NCBI RefSeq assembly: GCF_002266855.1 | Contig: NZ_NGJN01000001.1 | Coordinates: 496,001 to 560,000, forward strand | DNA length: 64,000 bases | Direction of reading: 5' to 3' | DNA from: Winogradskyella aurantia | GTDB lineage: Bacteria; Bacteroidota; Bacteroidia; Flavobacteriales; Flavobacteriaceae | Shown here: positions 18,400 through 27,692 of the stretch, piece by piece | Position numbering within the stretch: the stretch's first letter is position 1 | Layout: every line of letters begins with the position of its first letter | The notes under the pieces: generated by a model | Told to the model about the DNA's origin: nothing | The model's database searches: none | What the model saw: only the letters and a program-made list of their open reading frames with translations | Translations under genes and position numbers: made by a program

Positions 18400-19821
18400 T
18401 TAATTACCTGTAACCACTACATTATCTAAATGGTATCTAGTTGTAGCACTAGGGTCTGAGCCTTCATAGAAGAACCCAATCACTGCTGTACCATCTACAC
18501 AGGAGATATTAACAGGGCCTACGGATTCAAAATTACCGAATGTACTGGCTGGACCAACAGGAATGGTAACATCTAAAATAGACCAGGTTGCTGTTGTTGG
18601 GTCACCCGTATAATCCGTAGATATCCAAACACTGAGATTGGTGCCGTTATCAAAGTTGGATTGAATGTCAAAAGATAATTCCTCACCAGTGGTATTATCC
18701 ATGTTGATAGGTGGTGTAACTAACCATACATCTGCGTCATCGTTGTCAGAATTAAATGCAGAGATCTGCGAGTAAAAATTACCACTGAAACTGCTAATAA
18801 ACCAATCTGTGTCCGTACCGCTAATATTAATGTTATCCCAGCCCTCAGATTCATAAGTCCCAAAGTTTTCAAAATCTTCTTCAAAGAATGCTGTACCTCC
18901 ACCAGAAGCACCGGTACATTCTAAGAAATCTGGATCACAACGATCTTGAGTGTCAAAATTGATATCTTCTGGAGTGCTTATTACAATATTAAACACCTCG
19001 CCAAAAAAGTCTTTGGATAATATGGCTGTCATACTACCTCTTCCAAAAGGTAAGGTTAAGCCTTTAAAATCAGCAAAAGTACTGGTACTAAATATCACAG
19101 CAGAAGACGATGTACAGCTTTCTAATATGCGCTCGCCATCAAATTGGTCAAAAGGCTCAGAGGCATAACTTAATGGGTTGGGACCAGTGGCTTGATTTCG
19201 GTTAAATTGTACGTCTTGTAATTCAATAAGTAAGTTGGTCTTATCATTGGAAAATTCTGAGAATTCAAGAAGCATAGGTACCATAGTCGTGATTTCTGCA
19301 GAACGTATGATGACTTCATTTTCAGCTGCTGCTGAAATTTTTCCTATAAAATTACCATCTAATGTCCCCAAGGATAACACACCATTGGAAATACCTGCGT
19401 AAAGCCCGTTAAGCTTAACATAAACTTTGCGACCAATATCATATCGGCCAAAAAGTGGATTTACATCAATAAGAACGCGAATACCAACCGTTGGGTTCTC
19501 AGGGTTATCCTGAAGAATGATTTCCTCAAAATAGTTACCGGCCTCATCAGAAGATACCACATAACCTTCCATGTATTGAACAATGCCAGAATCGTCAAAA
19601 TTGAAAAACAGGAAGTCTTCATTGTTGTTGTAATCGATCCCTCCACCATGGATTTGTCCTAATCCACCAGCAACTGATGAAATTGGGATGACGTCACCAT
19701 CCAATACAGGTTCTACGATATCTGTGTTCGGTGTGTCAAAGTCATCGTCCTCAACGCAACTGTTTAATACTACCAATCCAAGTATTAGTAGCAGAAATTT
19801 GTTAAATTTTAAAGTTTTCAT
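18400..19821 (-). CDS. DUF5689 lipoprotein with choice-of-anchor J domain
   Basis: 473 aa from the preferred start at 19821: MKTLKFNKFLLLILGLVVLN then the lipobox Cys. The frame remains open to 19899, but that part is hydrophilic, lies between the genes and precedes the true signal peptide. The first half matches the DUF5689 pattern (IQYMEGYVVSSDEAGNYF and following beta-rich repeats). The last 150 residues form a jelly-roll choice-of-anchor J module (DDADVWLVTPPINM..). Directly downstream of a TonB receptor (about 80 nt), so it is probably its surface lipoprotein partner. Confidence 0.85.
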   Translation of the reverse strand: MKTLKFNKFLLLILGLVVLNSCVEDDDFDTPNTDIVEPVLDGDVIPISSVAGGLGQIHGGGIDYNNNEDFLFFNFDDSGIVQYMEGYVVSSDEAGNYFEEIILQDNPENPTVGIRVLIDVNPLFGRYDIGRKVYVKLNGLYAGISNGVLSLGTLDGNFIGKISAAAENEVIIRSAEITTMVPMLLEFSEFSNDKTNLLIELQDVQFNRNQATGPNPLSYASEPFDQFDGERILESCTSSSAVIFSTSTFADFKGLTLPFGRGSMTAILSKDFFGEVFNIVISTPEDINFDTQDRCDPDFLECTGASGGGTAFFEEDFENFGTYESEGWDNINISGTDTDWFISSFSGNFYSQISAFNSDNDDADVWLVTPPINMDNTTGEELSFDIQSNFDNGTNLSVWISTDYTGDPTTATWSILDVTIPVGPASTFGNFESVGPVNISCVDGTAVIGFFYEGSDPSATTRYHLDNVVVTGN

Positions 19822-19902
19822 GATTGCTTTTTTATATGTTTTGTTGGATGATGGACACCCACTTACTTGTATGGTCTTTATTTGCTTATTCTGTTTCATA
19901 GC

Positions 19903-22788
19903 TTAAAATCTTACATAAACATTAAGGTAGTAGGTTGTGCCATTACCAAAGAAATAGCGCGGTCCAAATATTGGACCATTTGCTCTTGATTTATCTTCTT
20001 GTAATCTGCGGTAATTCGCTAAACGTGATTGTTCAAAACCACCTGTTCTGTATTCTTCATTAAAGACATTATTTATAGTGGCAAAGAATCCAACAAAATA
20101 GTCGCCTATTTTCCAAGATTTACCGCCGATAATATTAACTAGCATATAGCTATCAAACTGTTCCTGTTTAAGTAATTCCTTAGCTTCACCAGGATCATAA
20201 TCGTTAAAGGTATTACCGTCATAATCTGAGGTAAAATTAGCTGATCGCGCTAAGTTACTTACATCGATATAGGCATTAGAAAAGAAGTTGCTTGTAATTC
20301 CTATATTCCAATAATTAGGATCTCTGTATTCAAAACCTATTTGGTAGGCGCGTTCAGGGCCACCTGCAACATGATAATTTTTGAGTTGGGTAGTACCATC
20401 ACCAAAGGTCACCTCTCTGTTAATATCTGGTCGATTTAAGAAATCTACACTCGTAAGGTATAAATTTGGATTATTTTGGAAAGTATATTGACCAATTGAA
20501 GCAGCGCCCTTAAGTTTTATGGTTGGGGTTACTTGAGCTTCAATCCCCAATTCAACCCCGACATGTCGGCGTTCTATATTGGTCAAAATTTCCTGCACAA
20601 AGGCATCTCCGCTATCAATACCTAAACCAGCTAAATCTTCTGTAAAATAGAAACCTATATCGCTGCCGTCTTTAAAACCATTATAAAAACCGGTTATCCG
20701 TGCTTTTACTATCGGTGATCTAAAGATATAGCTTACATCAACAGACTGGATTTTCTCGCTCTCCAACCCAATAACCGTTGCATTGCTTTGTCTAGCATTA
20801 CTGAAGGAATTTCTTAATGTTGGTGCTTTTGTAAAATAGCTGGTATTTACATCAACCAAATGTTTACCTGTCACTTTATAGGTAAATCCACCTTTTAAAC
20901 CATAGTTGGTGAAATCGAGTTGATCACTTTCGCCAAAGGAACCATTATTACCTCCGCCTTGGAAAAAACCGTTTTCATATAAACCGGTTCTCTGGTATGA
21001 GGTCCGCGAAAAATTGGCGCCTACATAAAAGTCAATACGATTGTATTTAAACTGTGCCTGAGCAAAAGCACTCACTACGCTGGCATCCATTTCGTAATTA
21101 TATTTGTAGCGTTCACCTTCCCGCGCAATACGGTTAGGATTCCTAATGTCACTCTGAGCTAAATTAGCGGCTACGACCTCATCGATATCATTGTTTTCCT
21201 CATCAGCAAAAAAATCAACATCCAAGTATCCAGTTCCACCCAAAAGATCTTCTAATCGGGCAAAGTTTTCGCTTTTTAATCGCCTGTAGTTTAAGGCTGC
21301 ATTTAGCCTAATATTATCGGCTAATTCGGCATCTAATATCGTATTGAATGTAAATTGTTGGTCTTTTATAACATCTGCTTGTACCGCGTATAACGAATTA
21401 CCTTCTACATTACTAGGTCTTGTATTTGCCTCATAAAAACTAAACCAAGGCATCTGACCATCATTTAAGAACTTCTGCTGGGCTAAGTAAGCATTTTGGT
21501 AATCAAAAGGCGTCGGGTTAGGATCTTGTAAAAAGAAACTCGGTAAATTTTGGTAATACGTGGGGTCTGGGTTGCGTGCGCCACCTAAATAAGCATCATC
21601 ACCATTTTCATCCTCAAAAAGTCGTGTTCCGCCATTATCAATCCGCGTATTGGCGATTTCACCGAATTGATAGGCTATATTGGTATTCAATCTTACTTTA
21701 GAAGAAATATCCCAAAAATGGTTTAACATTAAAATAGGTTCATCGATATTACGGGTTCTAGAGTTTCGTTCTGCTCCATTAAGCAAACCCCAAAATGGAT
21801 TGTAGCGCCTTCCTTTGAGTTCAAAAACCTCTTGTGTAATAGCTGTAGAACGGCCCCTTCTATTTTGAGCATAAATACCTGTAAAATTTAAGCTATGCTT
21901 TTCATTGATTTGCTTTTCAACAGCGATAAAAAAGGAATTGGCATCGTATAAGGTACCATCTATATAGCCTTGTTCCCCAAAGCGGCGCGAACCTAGAACG
22001 GAATATGACCAACCGCCCTCTAACAAGCCAGAGTTATAACTTGCCATAACTCGCCCTTGGTAACTTCTATTAGCTGAAGCATAGGAGATACGGCCACCCT
22101 TTCTGTACTTAGAGGCACGCATTATGATGTTATTGGTTCCTGCCAAATCCCCGAAGGTATAATCGTTAGCAGACATACCCATTGAAAATTCCTGATTACG
22201 CTGTACATCGTTTAAGCCTCCCCAATTCGCCCACTGAGGTCTACCGTTAAATTGTTTGTTCATCTCTACACCATTGATAAGAACCCTACCATTGGCGTTA
22301 TCCAATCCACGAGGTCTAAAAAATGTTGCGCTAAAGTCAAAGGCTGCTGCATTTAAAAATACATCTCTTGAAGCCTGTAGAAGTCCAGAAATATTATCTG
22401 TTAAACCATCATCTTCACTGTTTAAATTATCATCGGAAATTGAAATGATGAATAAATCTTTTTTGTCACTCGAATCAAAATCTAAAGTTATACCGCTGAT
22501 GTCAACAGTCTGTCCTTCATTAACAATGATGGGGTAACGTTTTGTAACATAGCCTACTTTTTCCACCTTCAAAACCTGTTCGCCTAAGGGGACATTTTCA
22601 GTAAAACTGAATTCTCCTTTACCATCGGTTTGTGTGTTTTGATCGGTTTCTTCAATAGTAATAGTTACATCAGGAATTGGTTCTCCTGTGGTTCCATCCA
22701 GAACACTTCCTTTTATCAGAGTTTGTTGTGCAAAACTTGTTAAAGAGAAGGCAACTCCGAACAGAAAGAGTAAGAAACTTTTTTTCAT
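19903..22788 (-). CDS. TonB-dependent receptor with carboxypeptidase-like N-domain
   Basis: A 961-aa outer-membrane active transporter. It has a signal peptide ending SFAQ (about residue 20). A carboxypeptidase-D regulatory-like beta sandwich (about 24-105) is followed by a plug region (RPRGLDNANGRVLINGVEMN) and a beta-barrel that ends in an aromatic residue (YLNVYVRF). It lacks the typical SusC signature and its partner is DUF5689, not SusD. The paired secreted EEP nuclease, divergent across 213 bp, suggests uptake of nucleic-acid-derived phosphate or nucleosides. The substrate is inferred only. Confidence 0.92.
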   Translation of the reverse strand: MKKSFLLFLFGVAFSLTSFAQQTLIKGSVLDGTTGEPIPDVTITIEETDQNTQTDGKGEFSFTENVPLGEQVLKVEKVGYVTKRYPIIVNEGQTVDISGITLDFDSSDKKDLFIISISDDNLNSEDDGLTDNISGLLQASRDVFLNAAAFDFSATFFRPRGLDNANGRVLINGVEMNKQFNGRPQWANWGGLNDVQRNQEFSMGMSANDYTFGDLAGTNNIIMRASKYRKGGRISYASANRSYQGRVMASYNSGLLEGGWSYSVLGSRRFGEQGYIDGTLYDANSFFIAVEKQINEKHSLNFTGIYAQNRRGRSTAITQEVFELKGRRYNPFWGLLNGAERNSRTRNIDEPILMLNHFWDISSKVRLNTNIAYQFGEIANTRIDNGGTRLFEDENGDDAYLGGARNPDPTYYQNLPSFFLQDPNPTPFDYQNAYLAQQKFLNDGQMPWFSFYEANTRPSNVEGNSLYAVQADVIKDQQFTFNTILDAELADNIRLNAALNYRRLKSENFARLEDLLGGTGYLDVDFFADEENNDIDEVVAANLAQSDIRNPNRIAREGERYKYNYEMDASVVSAFAQAQFKYNRIDFYVGANFSRTSYQRTGLYENGFFQGGGNNGSFGESDQLDFTNYGLKGGFTYKVTGKHLVDVNTSYFTKAPTLRNSFSNARQSNATVIGLESEKIQSVDVSYIFRSPIVKARITGFYNGFKDGSDIGFYFTEDLAGLGIDSGDAFVQEILTNIERRHVGVELGIEAQVTPTIKLKGAASIGQYTFQNNPNLYLTSVDFLNRPDINREVTFGDGTTQLKNYHVAGGPERAYQIGFEYRDPNYWNIGITSNFFSNAYIDVSNLARSANFTSDYDGNTFNDYDPGEAKELLKQEQFDSYMLVNIIGGKSWKIGDYFVGFFATINNVFNEEYRTGGFEQSRLANYRRLQEDKSRANGPIFGPRYFFGNGTTYYLNVYVRF

Positions 22789-22843
22789 GCCTATTTTTAT
22801 ATTGATTGTTAGTGTAGATTAAAAAATGGTTATTTAAGGCAAT

Positions 22844-22851
22844 CAAATGTA
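22844..22851 (-). promoter_or_regulatory. Possible -7 element for the TonB receptor operon
   Basis: TACATTTG on the minus strand matches TANNTTTG. No good -33 element is seen at the right spacing, so the promoter may need an activator. The 22789-23001 divergent region probably also holds the nuclease promoter, which I could not place. Confidence 0.4.
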
Positions 22852-23001
22852 CATTAAATATAATTATTACATAATTTTGAAAAGCCGTTTGGCTGGGATA
22901 TAACGATAAGATAATAGTCCTATTTCATGTTATTATTTAAGATGGTTAACTTGTAATTTCCCTAGCCTTTGCTGCACAAATTAAAATAAAAATTAAATTG
23001 A

Positions 23002-24066
23002 ATGCTAATGAATTTAATAAAATCACTACTCATATTTGCTGCCTTATCGTGTTTTTTAACTGTGGCTGCACAGAAAAAAAAAAAGTTTAAGATTCATACC
23101 ATAGCCTTCTACAATTTAGAGAATCTTTTTGACACCATTGACGACCCCTTAAAACGAGATGAGGCTAGTCCAATTATGGAACTAAACGCAAATAGGAGCC
23201 AAATCTATAAACAAAAAGTCAAGAATATGGCGCGGGTCATAGCCAATATTGGTGCTGATATAGCTAAGAATTCACCGGCAGTGATTGGTGTATGCGAGGT
23301 GGAAAACAGAAAAGTACTTGAAGACGTGGTCAACGATCCGTTACTTTTGGGTAAGGACTATGGCATTATCCATTTTGAAGGGCCCGATAGACGAAGTATA
23401 GATGTTGCCTTGTTGTACCAAAAAGACTTATTTAGACCAATTGAGTCGAGCTCTCTGGAGTTACGCATTTATGACGACCTAACACGCAGGCGTGTTTATA
23501 CGCGTGACCAATTGCTGGTAAGTGGGGAGCTAGATGGTGATTTAATCTATATCATTGTAAATCATTGGCCATCGCGCAGTGGTGGTGAGGCCAGGAGTAG
23601 ATCAAAACGTGTAGGCGCTGCAAAACTTAACAAGCGTATCATTGACTCATTGCAATCCATTGATCCTTATGCCAAGATTTTTACTATGGGTGATTTAAAT
23701 GATGACCCAACCAATGATAGCGTAAAGGAAGTTTTGAAAGCCAAGAAAAATAAAGAAGACGTGGAACTTAAAGGATTATACAATCCTTATGAAAAAATGT
23801 TTAGCGATAAAGGCTACGGAACAACGGCATATAGGGATGCTTGGAGTCTATTCGATCAAATAATTATGAGCCAACCCTTGCTAGAAGAGGATTACTCGTC
23901 TTATAGATTTTGGAAGGCGGGTATTTATAATAAGGCCTACTTAACCAATAAGCGTGGTCGATGGGAGGGTTACCCTTTTAGAAGTTTTGCCGATGGCGGT
24001 TTTACGGATGGGTTTAGCGATCACTTTCCCGTTTATGTTTACCTCATTAAGCAGGTTGAAGACTAA
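23002..24066 (+). CDS. Secreted endonuclease/exonuclease/phosphatase-family nuclease
   Basis: 354 aa with an N-terminal signal peptide (to about residue 24, VAAQ) and an EEP domain. Conserved positions are N38/N41 (FYNLENLF), E99 (GVCEVEN), H188 (VNHWPSR), D231/N233 (GDLND) and the C-terminal D340-H341 (SDHFP). These are the metal-binding and catalytic residues of DNase I-like enzymes, so activity is expected on extracellular DNA/RNA or another phosphodiester. The frame opens MLMNL; the second ATG (23008) is equally likely. It is divergent from the TonB receptor-DUF5689 pair, which often accompanies this family in Flavobacteriia. Confidence 0.88.
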   Translation: MLMNLIKSLLIFAALSCFLTVAAQKKKKFKIHTIAFYNLENLFDTIDDPLKRDEASPIMELNANRSQIYKQKVKNMARVIANIGADIAKNSPAVIGVCEVENRKVLEDVVNDPLLLGKDYGIIHFEGPDRRSIDVALLYQKDLFRPIESSSLELRIYDDLTRRRVYTRDQLLVSGELDGDLIYIIVNHWPSRSGGEARSRSKRVGAAKLNKRIIDSLQSIDPYAKIFTMGDLNDDPTNDSVKEVLKAKKNKEDVELKGLYNPYEKMFSDKGYGTTAYRDAWSLFDQIIMSQPLLEEDYSSYRFWKAGIYNKAYLTNKRGRWEGYPFRSFADGGFTDGFSDHFPVYVYLIKQVED

Positions 24067-24075
24067 CTTAATGAG

Positions 24076-24516
24076 TTAAGACAGCCATAAATTCCATGGT
24101 ATTTTAGCAAGAACTAGAATCAGTGACAATGTATAAAAAAGAGCTAGCTTCTTAAATTTGGCTTTTGAAACCAGTTTCTTTTTATGTTTTGAATACCCAA
24201 TCGTCACCAAAGCAACGGCAACTATCATGGTTGTGGGATGTTCAACAATAAGATTTCTAAGAGCAGAATTCTTCATAACTTCACCCATACCACCAACTTG
24301 TTCTATTGTTGTGAAATAGTCTTTTGTAAAATACAGGATGATTCCAATCAACAACTGAATATGCATAGTAATAAGCGCAAAAAGGGAGATTCTAAAGTCC
24401 TTGGCATCAAATTCCTTATTACCAAAAAACTTGATGAGTGCATTAAAAGTCGCTAATACGAGTACCACAAGCACTAAATATGCCCAATACGAATGAATAA
24501 ATTGAAGAGTTTCCAT
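24076..24516 (-). CDS. Four-helix membrane protein, possible b-type cytochrome-like
   Basis: 146 aa with four predicted membrane segments (about 10-30, 44-64, 93-108, 123-140). Histidines H8, H52 and H93 lie in or next to these helices, which would allow heme b binding, but no diagnostic motif is present. I recall homologues in Flavobacteriaceae sometimes carrying inconsistent names (cytochrome B, even L27); the sequence is clearly not a ribosomal protein. Convergent with the nuclease gene (9 nt gap). Confidence 0.65.
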   Translation of the reverse strand: METLQFIHSYWAYLVLVVLVLATFNALIKFFGNKEFDAKDFRISLFALITMHIQLLIGIILYFTKDYFTTIEQVGGMGEVMKNSALRNLIVEHPTTMIVAVALVTIGYSKHKKKLVSKAKFKKLALFYTLSLILVLAKIPWNLWLS

Positions 24517-24585
24517 AAAAAACTATTAGTTCAAGGCAAAAATAAGAATTTGCCATCAAAGAATTTAATTATTAATTAGTTGCTT

Positions 24586-25668
24586 TTACTTCTCGTAAAT
24601 CCCAATTGTTAGATCACCAGTTGCGTTCATTTGTGCGCGATACATGCCCGCAGTATTGAACTCCATCACCATGTTCCCATCTTTATCTACGGCAATGATG
24701 CCGCCTGTACCCCCTAATTTGGTTAGTTTGTCTTGTATAACAATACGGGCAGCTTCCTTTAGGGATAACGCTTTGTACTCCATTAAGGCTGAAATATCAT
24801 GGGCCACCATACCTCTAATAAAATATTCACCCCAACCTGTGCTCGATACCGCACATGTAGCGTTGTTAGCATAAGTGCCTGCGCCGATAATTGGAGCGTC
24901 ACCAATTCTACCATAACGTTTATTGGTCATACCTCCAGTTGAGGTGCCAGCTGCAAGATTTCCATTCTTATCCAAAGCAGCGCAACCTACAGTACCAAAT
25001 TTGGAGTTCTTTATATCGGTATCGTAGAAATTAATAGCGGCCGATTCCATATCAATATCTTTTTCTTTTTGGGCTTGTCGCTCCTTGACGCGCCGCAAAC
25101 CATCAAAGCGATTTTGGGTAAAGAAATAGTCAGGTGTTACCAGTTCAAAACCTTGCTCTTCTGCAAACTGTTCAGCCCCTTTACCAGATAACATTACATG
25201 TTCAGACTGTTCCATTACAGCACGCGCTAAATTAATCGGGTTTTTCACCGTGGTTGTCCCAGCAGAAGCACCAGCGTTCAATGTTTTTCCGTCCATGATT
25301 GAGGCATCAAGCTCATTGGTTTCTACGTTGGTGAATACAGCACCTTTACCTGCATTAAACAGTGGGGAATCTTCCATGACATTAATGGTTTTCTGCACGG
25401 CATCTATGCTGCTCCCGCCGTTTTTGAGAATATCATAACCCACTTTAATGGCTTCTTCTAGTTTTGCTTTATAAGCAGCTTCGCGCTCAGGAGTCATATT
25501 TTTCTTTAGAATAGTTCCTGCGCCACCGTGAATAACTATGGCAAATTCTTGCTTTTCTCCAGTAACCTCTGCGGCTATGGATGTTTCACTTTTAGACTCG
25601 GAATTGTGCTCAGAATTACAGGAGAGGGAGAAAGAAATAATTACAAAATACAGAAGGAATTTTTTCAT
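24586..25668 (-). CDS. Isoaspartyl peptidase/L-asparaginase (Ntn-hydrolase), lipoprotein
   Basis: A plant-type asparaginase of 360 aa that self-cleaves before the nucleophile Thr226 in FGTVGCAALD to give alpha and beta subunits. The downstream GGMTNKRYGRIGDAP and GWGEYFIRG blocks complete the active site. The N-terminus carries a lipobox (FSLSC, Cys17), so the enzyme is membrane-anchored outside the cytoplasm rather than cytosolic like E. coli IaaA. It hydrolyses isoaspartyl dipeptides and asparagine. Monocistronic by context. Confidence 0.92.
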   Translation of the reverse strand: MKKFLLYFVIISFSLSCNSEHNSESKSETSIAAEVTGEKQEFAIVIHGGAGTILKKNMTPEREAAYKAKLEEAIKVGYDILKNGGSSIDAVQKTINVMEDSPLFNAGKGAVFTNVETNELDASIMDGKTLNAGASAGTTTVKNPINLARAVMEQSEHVMLSGKGAEQFAEEQGFELVTPDYFFTQNRFDGLRRVKERQAQKEKDIDMESAAINFYDTDIKNSKFGTVGCAALDKNGNLAAGTSTGGMTNKRYGRIGDAPIIGAGTYANNATCAVSSTGWGEYFIRGMVAHDISALMEYKALSLKEAARIVIQDKLTKLGGTGGIIAVDKDGNMVMEFNTAGMYRAQMNATGDLTIGIYEK

Positions 25669-25789
25669 GGGTCAGTTGATTTTTAAAGAAACTTAAAGGT
25701 ACATTATTAGAGAAGATGCTTCAAGAAAAAGTGACAATTTATTAGTAACTTCGCGATATTATTCAATAATTCTTAAAAAACACATATAT

Positions 25790-27343
25790 ATGGAAGCTGT
25801 AGCTACCGATTTCGGAATAAAAGACGCCTTAAACCAATTAGGTGTAAACCCTATAAACGAAGGAACCTCCACGGGTTCAAATTGCTTTTCTAACGGTGAA
25901 TTAATTGAAAGTAATTCCCCTGTAGATGGTGCATTAATTGGCAAGGTAAAATCAACCACCAAAGAAGACTATGAAAAAGCCATGAAAGCCGCAACATCTG
26001 CGTTTAAGACATGGCGGACCATGCCTGCGCCACAACGTGGTGAAATTGTGAGACAGTTTGGTGATAAATTGAGAGAAAAGAAAGAAGCTTTAGGTAAGTT
26101 AGTATCTTATGAAATGGGTAAGTCTTACCAAGAAGGTTTGGGAGAGGTTCAAGAAATGATAGACATCTGTGATTTTGCTGTAGGTTTATCGAGACAGCTC
26201 CACGGATTGACTATGCACTCTGAACGTCCTGGTCATCGCATGTATGAACAGTACCATCCACTTGGTGTGGTCGGTATCATTTCAGCATTTAATTTTCCAG
26301 TAGCCGTTTGGGCTTGGAATACAGCTTTAGCCTGGGTTTGTGGCGATGTTTGTATTTGGAAACCCTCAGAAAAAGTACCGCTTTGTGGTATTGCTTGTCA
26401 AAATATAGCGGCTGAAGTTTTTGCCACAAATAATTTGCCTGAAGGTATTTCCTGTTTAATTAATGGCGATCATAAGGTCGGTGAATTTATGACCAAAGAC
26501 ACTCGTGTGCCTTTAGTATCTGCGACAGGATCAACCCGTATGGGTAAAATCGTCGCTAAAGAGGTTGCTGGCCGTCTAGGAAAATCACTTTTAGAATTGG
26601 GAGGAAATAATGCTATTATTGTTACACCAGATGCCGATATAAAAATGACAGTGATAGGTGCGGTTTTCGGTGCAGTGGGTACTTGTGGGCAACGTTGCAC
26701 GAGCACACGACGCCTAATTATTCACGAGAGCATTTATGACAAAGTAAAAGAGGCTGTTGTAGACGCCTACAACCAATTGCGTATAGGAAATCCTTTAGAT
26801 GAAAATAACCATGTAGGGCCACTGATTGACACAGATGCTGTAAAGATGTATCAAAATGCCTTAACCCAAGTTGTTGAAGAGGGAGGTAACATTGTCGTTG
26901 AAGGTGGTGTTCTTTCTGGTGAAGGTTACGAAAGTGGTTGCTATGTAAAACCTGCTATTGCAGAAGCCCAACCGGACTATAAGATTGTGCAACACGAAAC
27001 CTTTGCGCCCGTATTGTATCTGTTGAAGTATTCTGGCGAGGTTGAAAATGCCATCACTATTCAAAATGATGTTGCGCAAGGTTTATCCTCTGCAATTATG
27101 ACAAATAACCTACGTGAGGCTGAACGTTTCTTATCTGTTCAAGGTTCTGATTGTGGTATTGCTAATGTTAATATTGGGACTTCTGGTGCCGAAATTGGAG
27201 GTGCATTCGGTGGAGAAAAGGAAACGGGAGGCGGACGTGAATCTGGCTCGGATGCCTGGAAAATCTATATGCGCCGTCAAACCAATACTATAAACTACAC
27301 TACAGAATTACCATTAGCTCAGGGTATAAAGTTTGACTTGTAA
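25790..27343 (+). CDS. amaB: Aldehyde dehydrogenase, ALDH7 (alpha-aminoadipic semialdehyde) type
   Basis: 517 aa, NAD(P)-dependent. Catalytic Cys303 (GQRCTSTRR), general base Glu269 (LLELGGNN) and the oxyanion Asn168 (AFNFP) are present. Overall sequence, especially the Cys block and ESGSDAWKIYMRRQT near the end, places it in the antiquitin/ALDH7 family. Members oxidise L-aminoadipate-6-semialdehyde (piperideine-6-carboxylate) in lysine degradation, so amaB is used as the closest symbol. No other lysine-catabolic gene is adjacent, so the pathway role is inferred. Confidence 0.88.
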   Translation: MEAVATDFGIKDALNQLGVNPINEGTSTGSNCFSNGELIESNSPVDGALIGKVKSTTKEDYEKAMKAATSAFKTWRTMPAPQRGEIVRQFGDKLREKKEALGKLVSYEMGKSYQEGLGEVQEMIDICDFAVGLSRQLHGLTMHSERPGHRMYEQYHPLGVVGIISAFNFPVAVWAWNTALAWVCGDVCIWKPSEKVPLCGIACQNIAAEVFATNNLPEGISCLINGDHKVGEFMTKDTRVPLVSATGSTRMGKIVAKEVAGRLGKSLLELGGNNAIIVTPDADIKMTVIGAVFGAVGTCGQRCTSTRRLIIHESIYDKVKEAVVDAYNQLRIGNPLDENNHVGPLIDTDAVKMYQNALTQVVEEGGNIVVEGGVLSGEGYESGCYVKPAIAEAQPDYKIVQHETFAPVLYLLKYSGEVENAITIQNDVAQGLSSAIMTNNLREAERFLSVQGSDCGIANVNIGTSGAEIGGAFGGEKETGGGRESGSDAWKIYMRRQTNTINYTTELPLAQGIKFDL

Positions 27344-27692
27344 GATTTAAAAGACAACCATATTTTTCAAAATACTGGAACAGCTGCGTTTTCTAAATTT
27401 GGCTGAAGACACTCAAGGCAAAAACTGAAGGCAACAGCTGGGTTATGGCCTTGGTATTGGAATTTATCTTTGATCTCTAAAAACAAAAAACCTTGTTTCA
27501 TCAACCCATAGGGCTTTCATTGAAACAAGGTTATATAATTGATTAATAGCCTAACAAAGATGCATATAAATATTGTTGAAAAGGAAATTTTATGACGAAC
27601 GGCAAAAAAAAATGTATGATGAGCACGACGGTTTAATAGAATCCGATGAGAGGTAAAAAAATCAGGATAAAATTATTAAAAAATCCGACCAA
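27344..27692. other. Intergenic region after the ALDH gene
   Basis: About 350 bp with no gene I can support. It holds a leftward hairpin (27483-27532). Near 27580-27650 there is a 20-odd codon run rich in charged residues (RQKKMYDEHDGLIESDER then stop) without a usable start, which could be a gene remnant or chance. No mobile-element features are seen. Confidence 0.55.
27483..27532 (-). terminator. Leftward terminator-like hairpin
   Basis: AACCTTGTTTCA (27489-27500) and TGAAACAAGGTT (27521-27532) form a perfect 12-bp stem over a 20-nt loop that itself contains CCC-ATA-GGG. Read leftward the stem is followed by T6. It probably ends the AKR-SDR-AlbA_2 transcript, although it sits 160 nt past the last stop. 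Confidence 0.75.

Noticed and set aside
19822..19899. Upstream extension of the DUF5689 lipoprotein frame (26 codons).
   Set aside because: The signal peptide and lipobox begin at the internal ATG at 19821; the extension is hydrophilic intergenic sequence.
24076..24516. Naming this four-helix protein as ribosomal protein L27 or a definite cytochrome b.
   Set aside because: The true L27 is at 11819-12079, and histidines in helices alone do not prove heme binding.
27580..27650. A small gene ending ..YDEHDGLIESDER.
   Set aside because: No proper start codon in frame and under 30 codons; described only as part of the gap.
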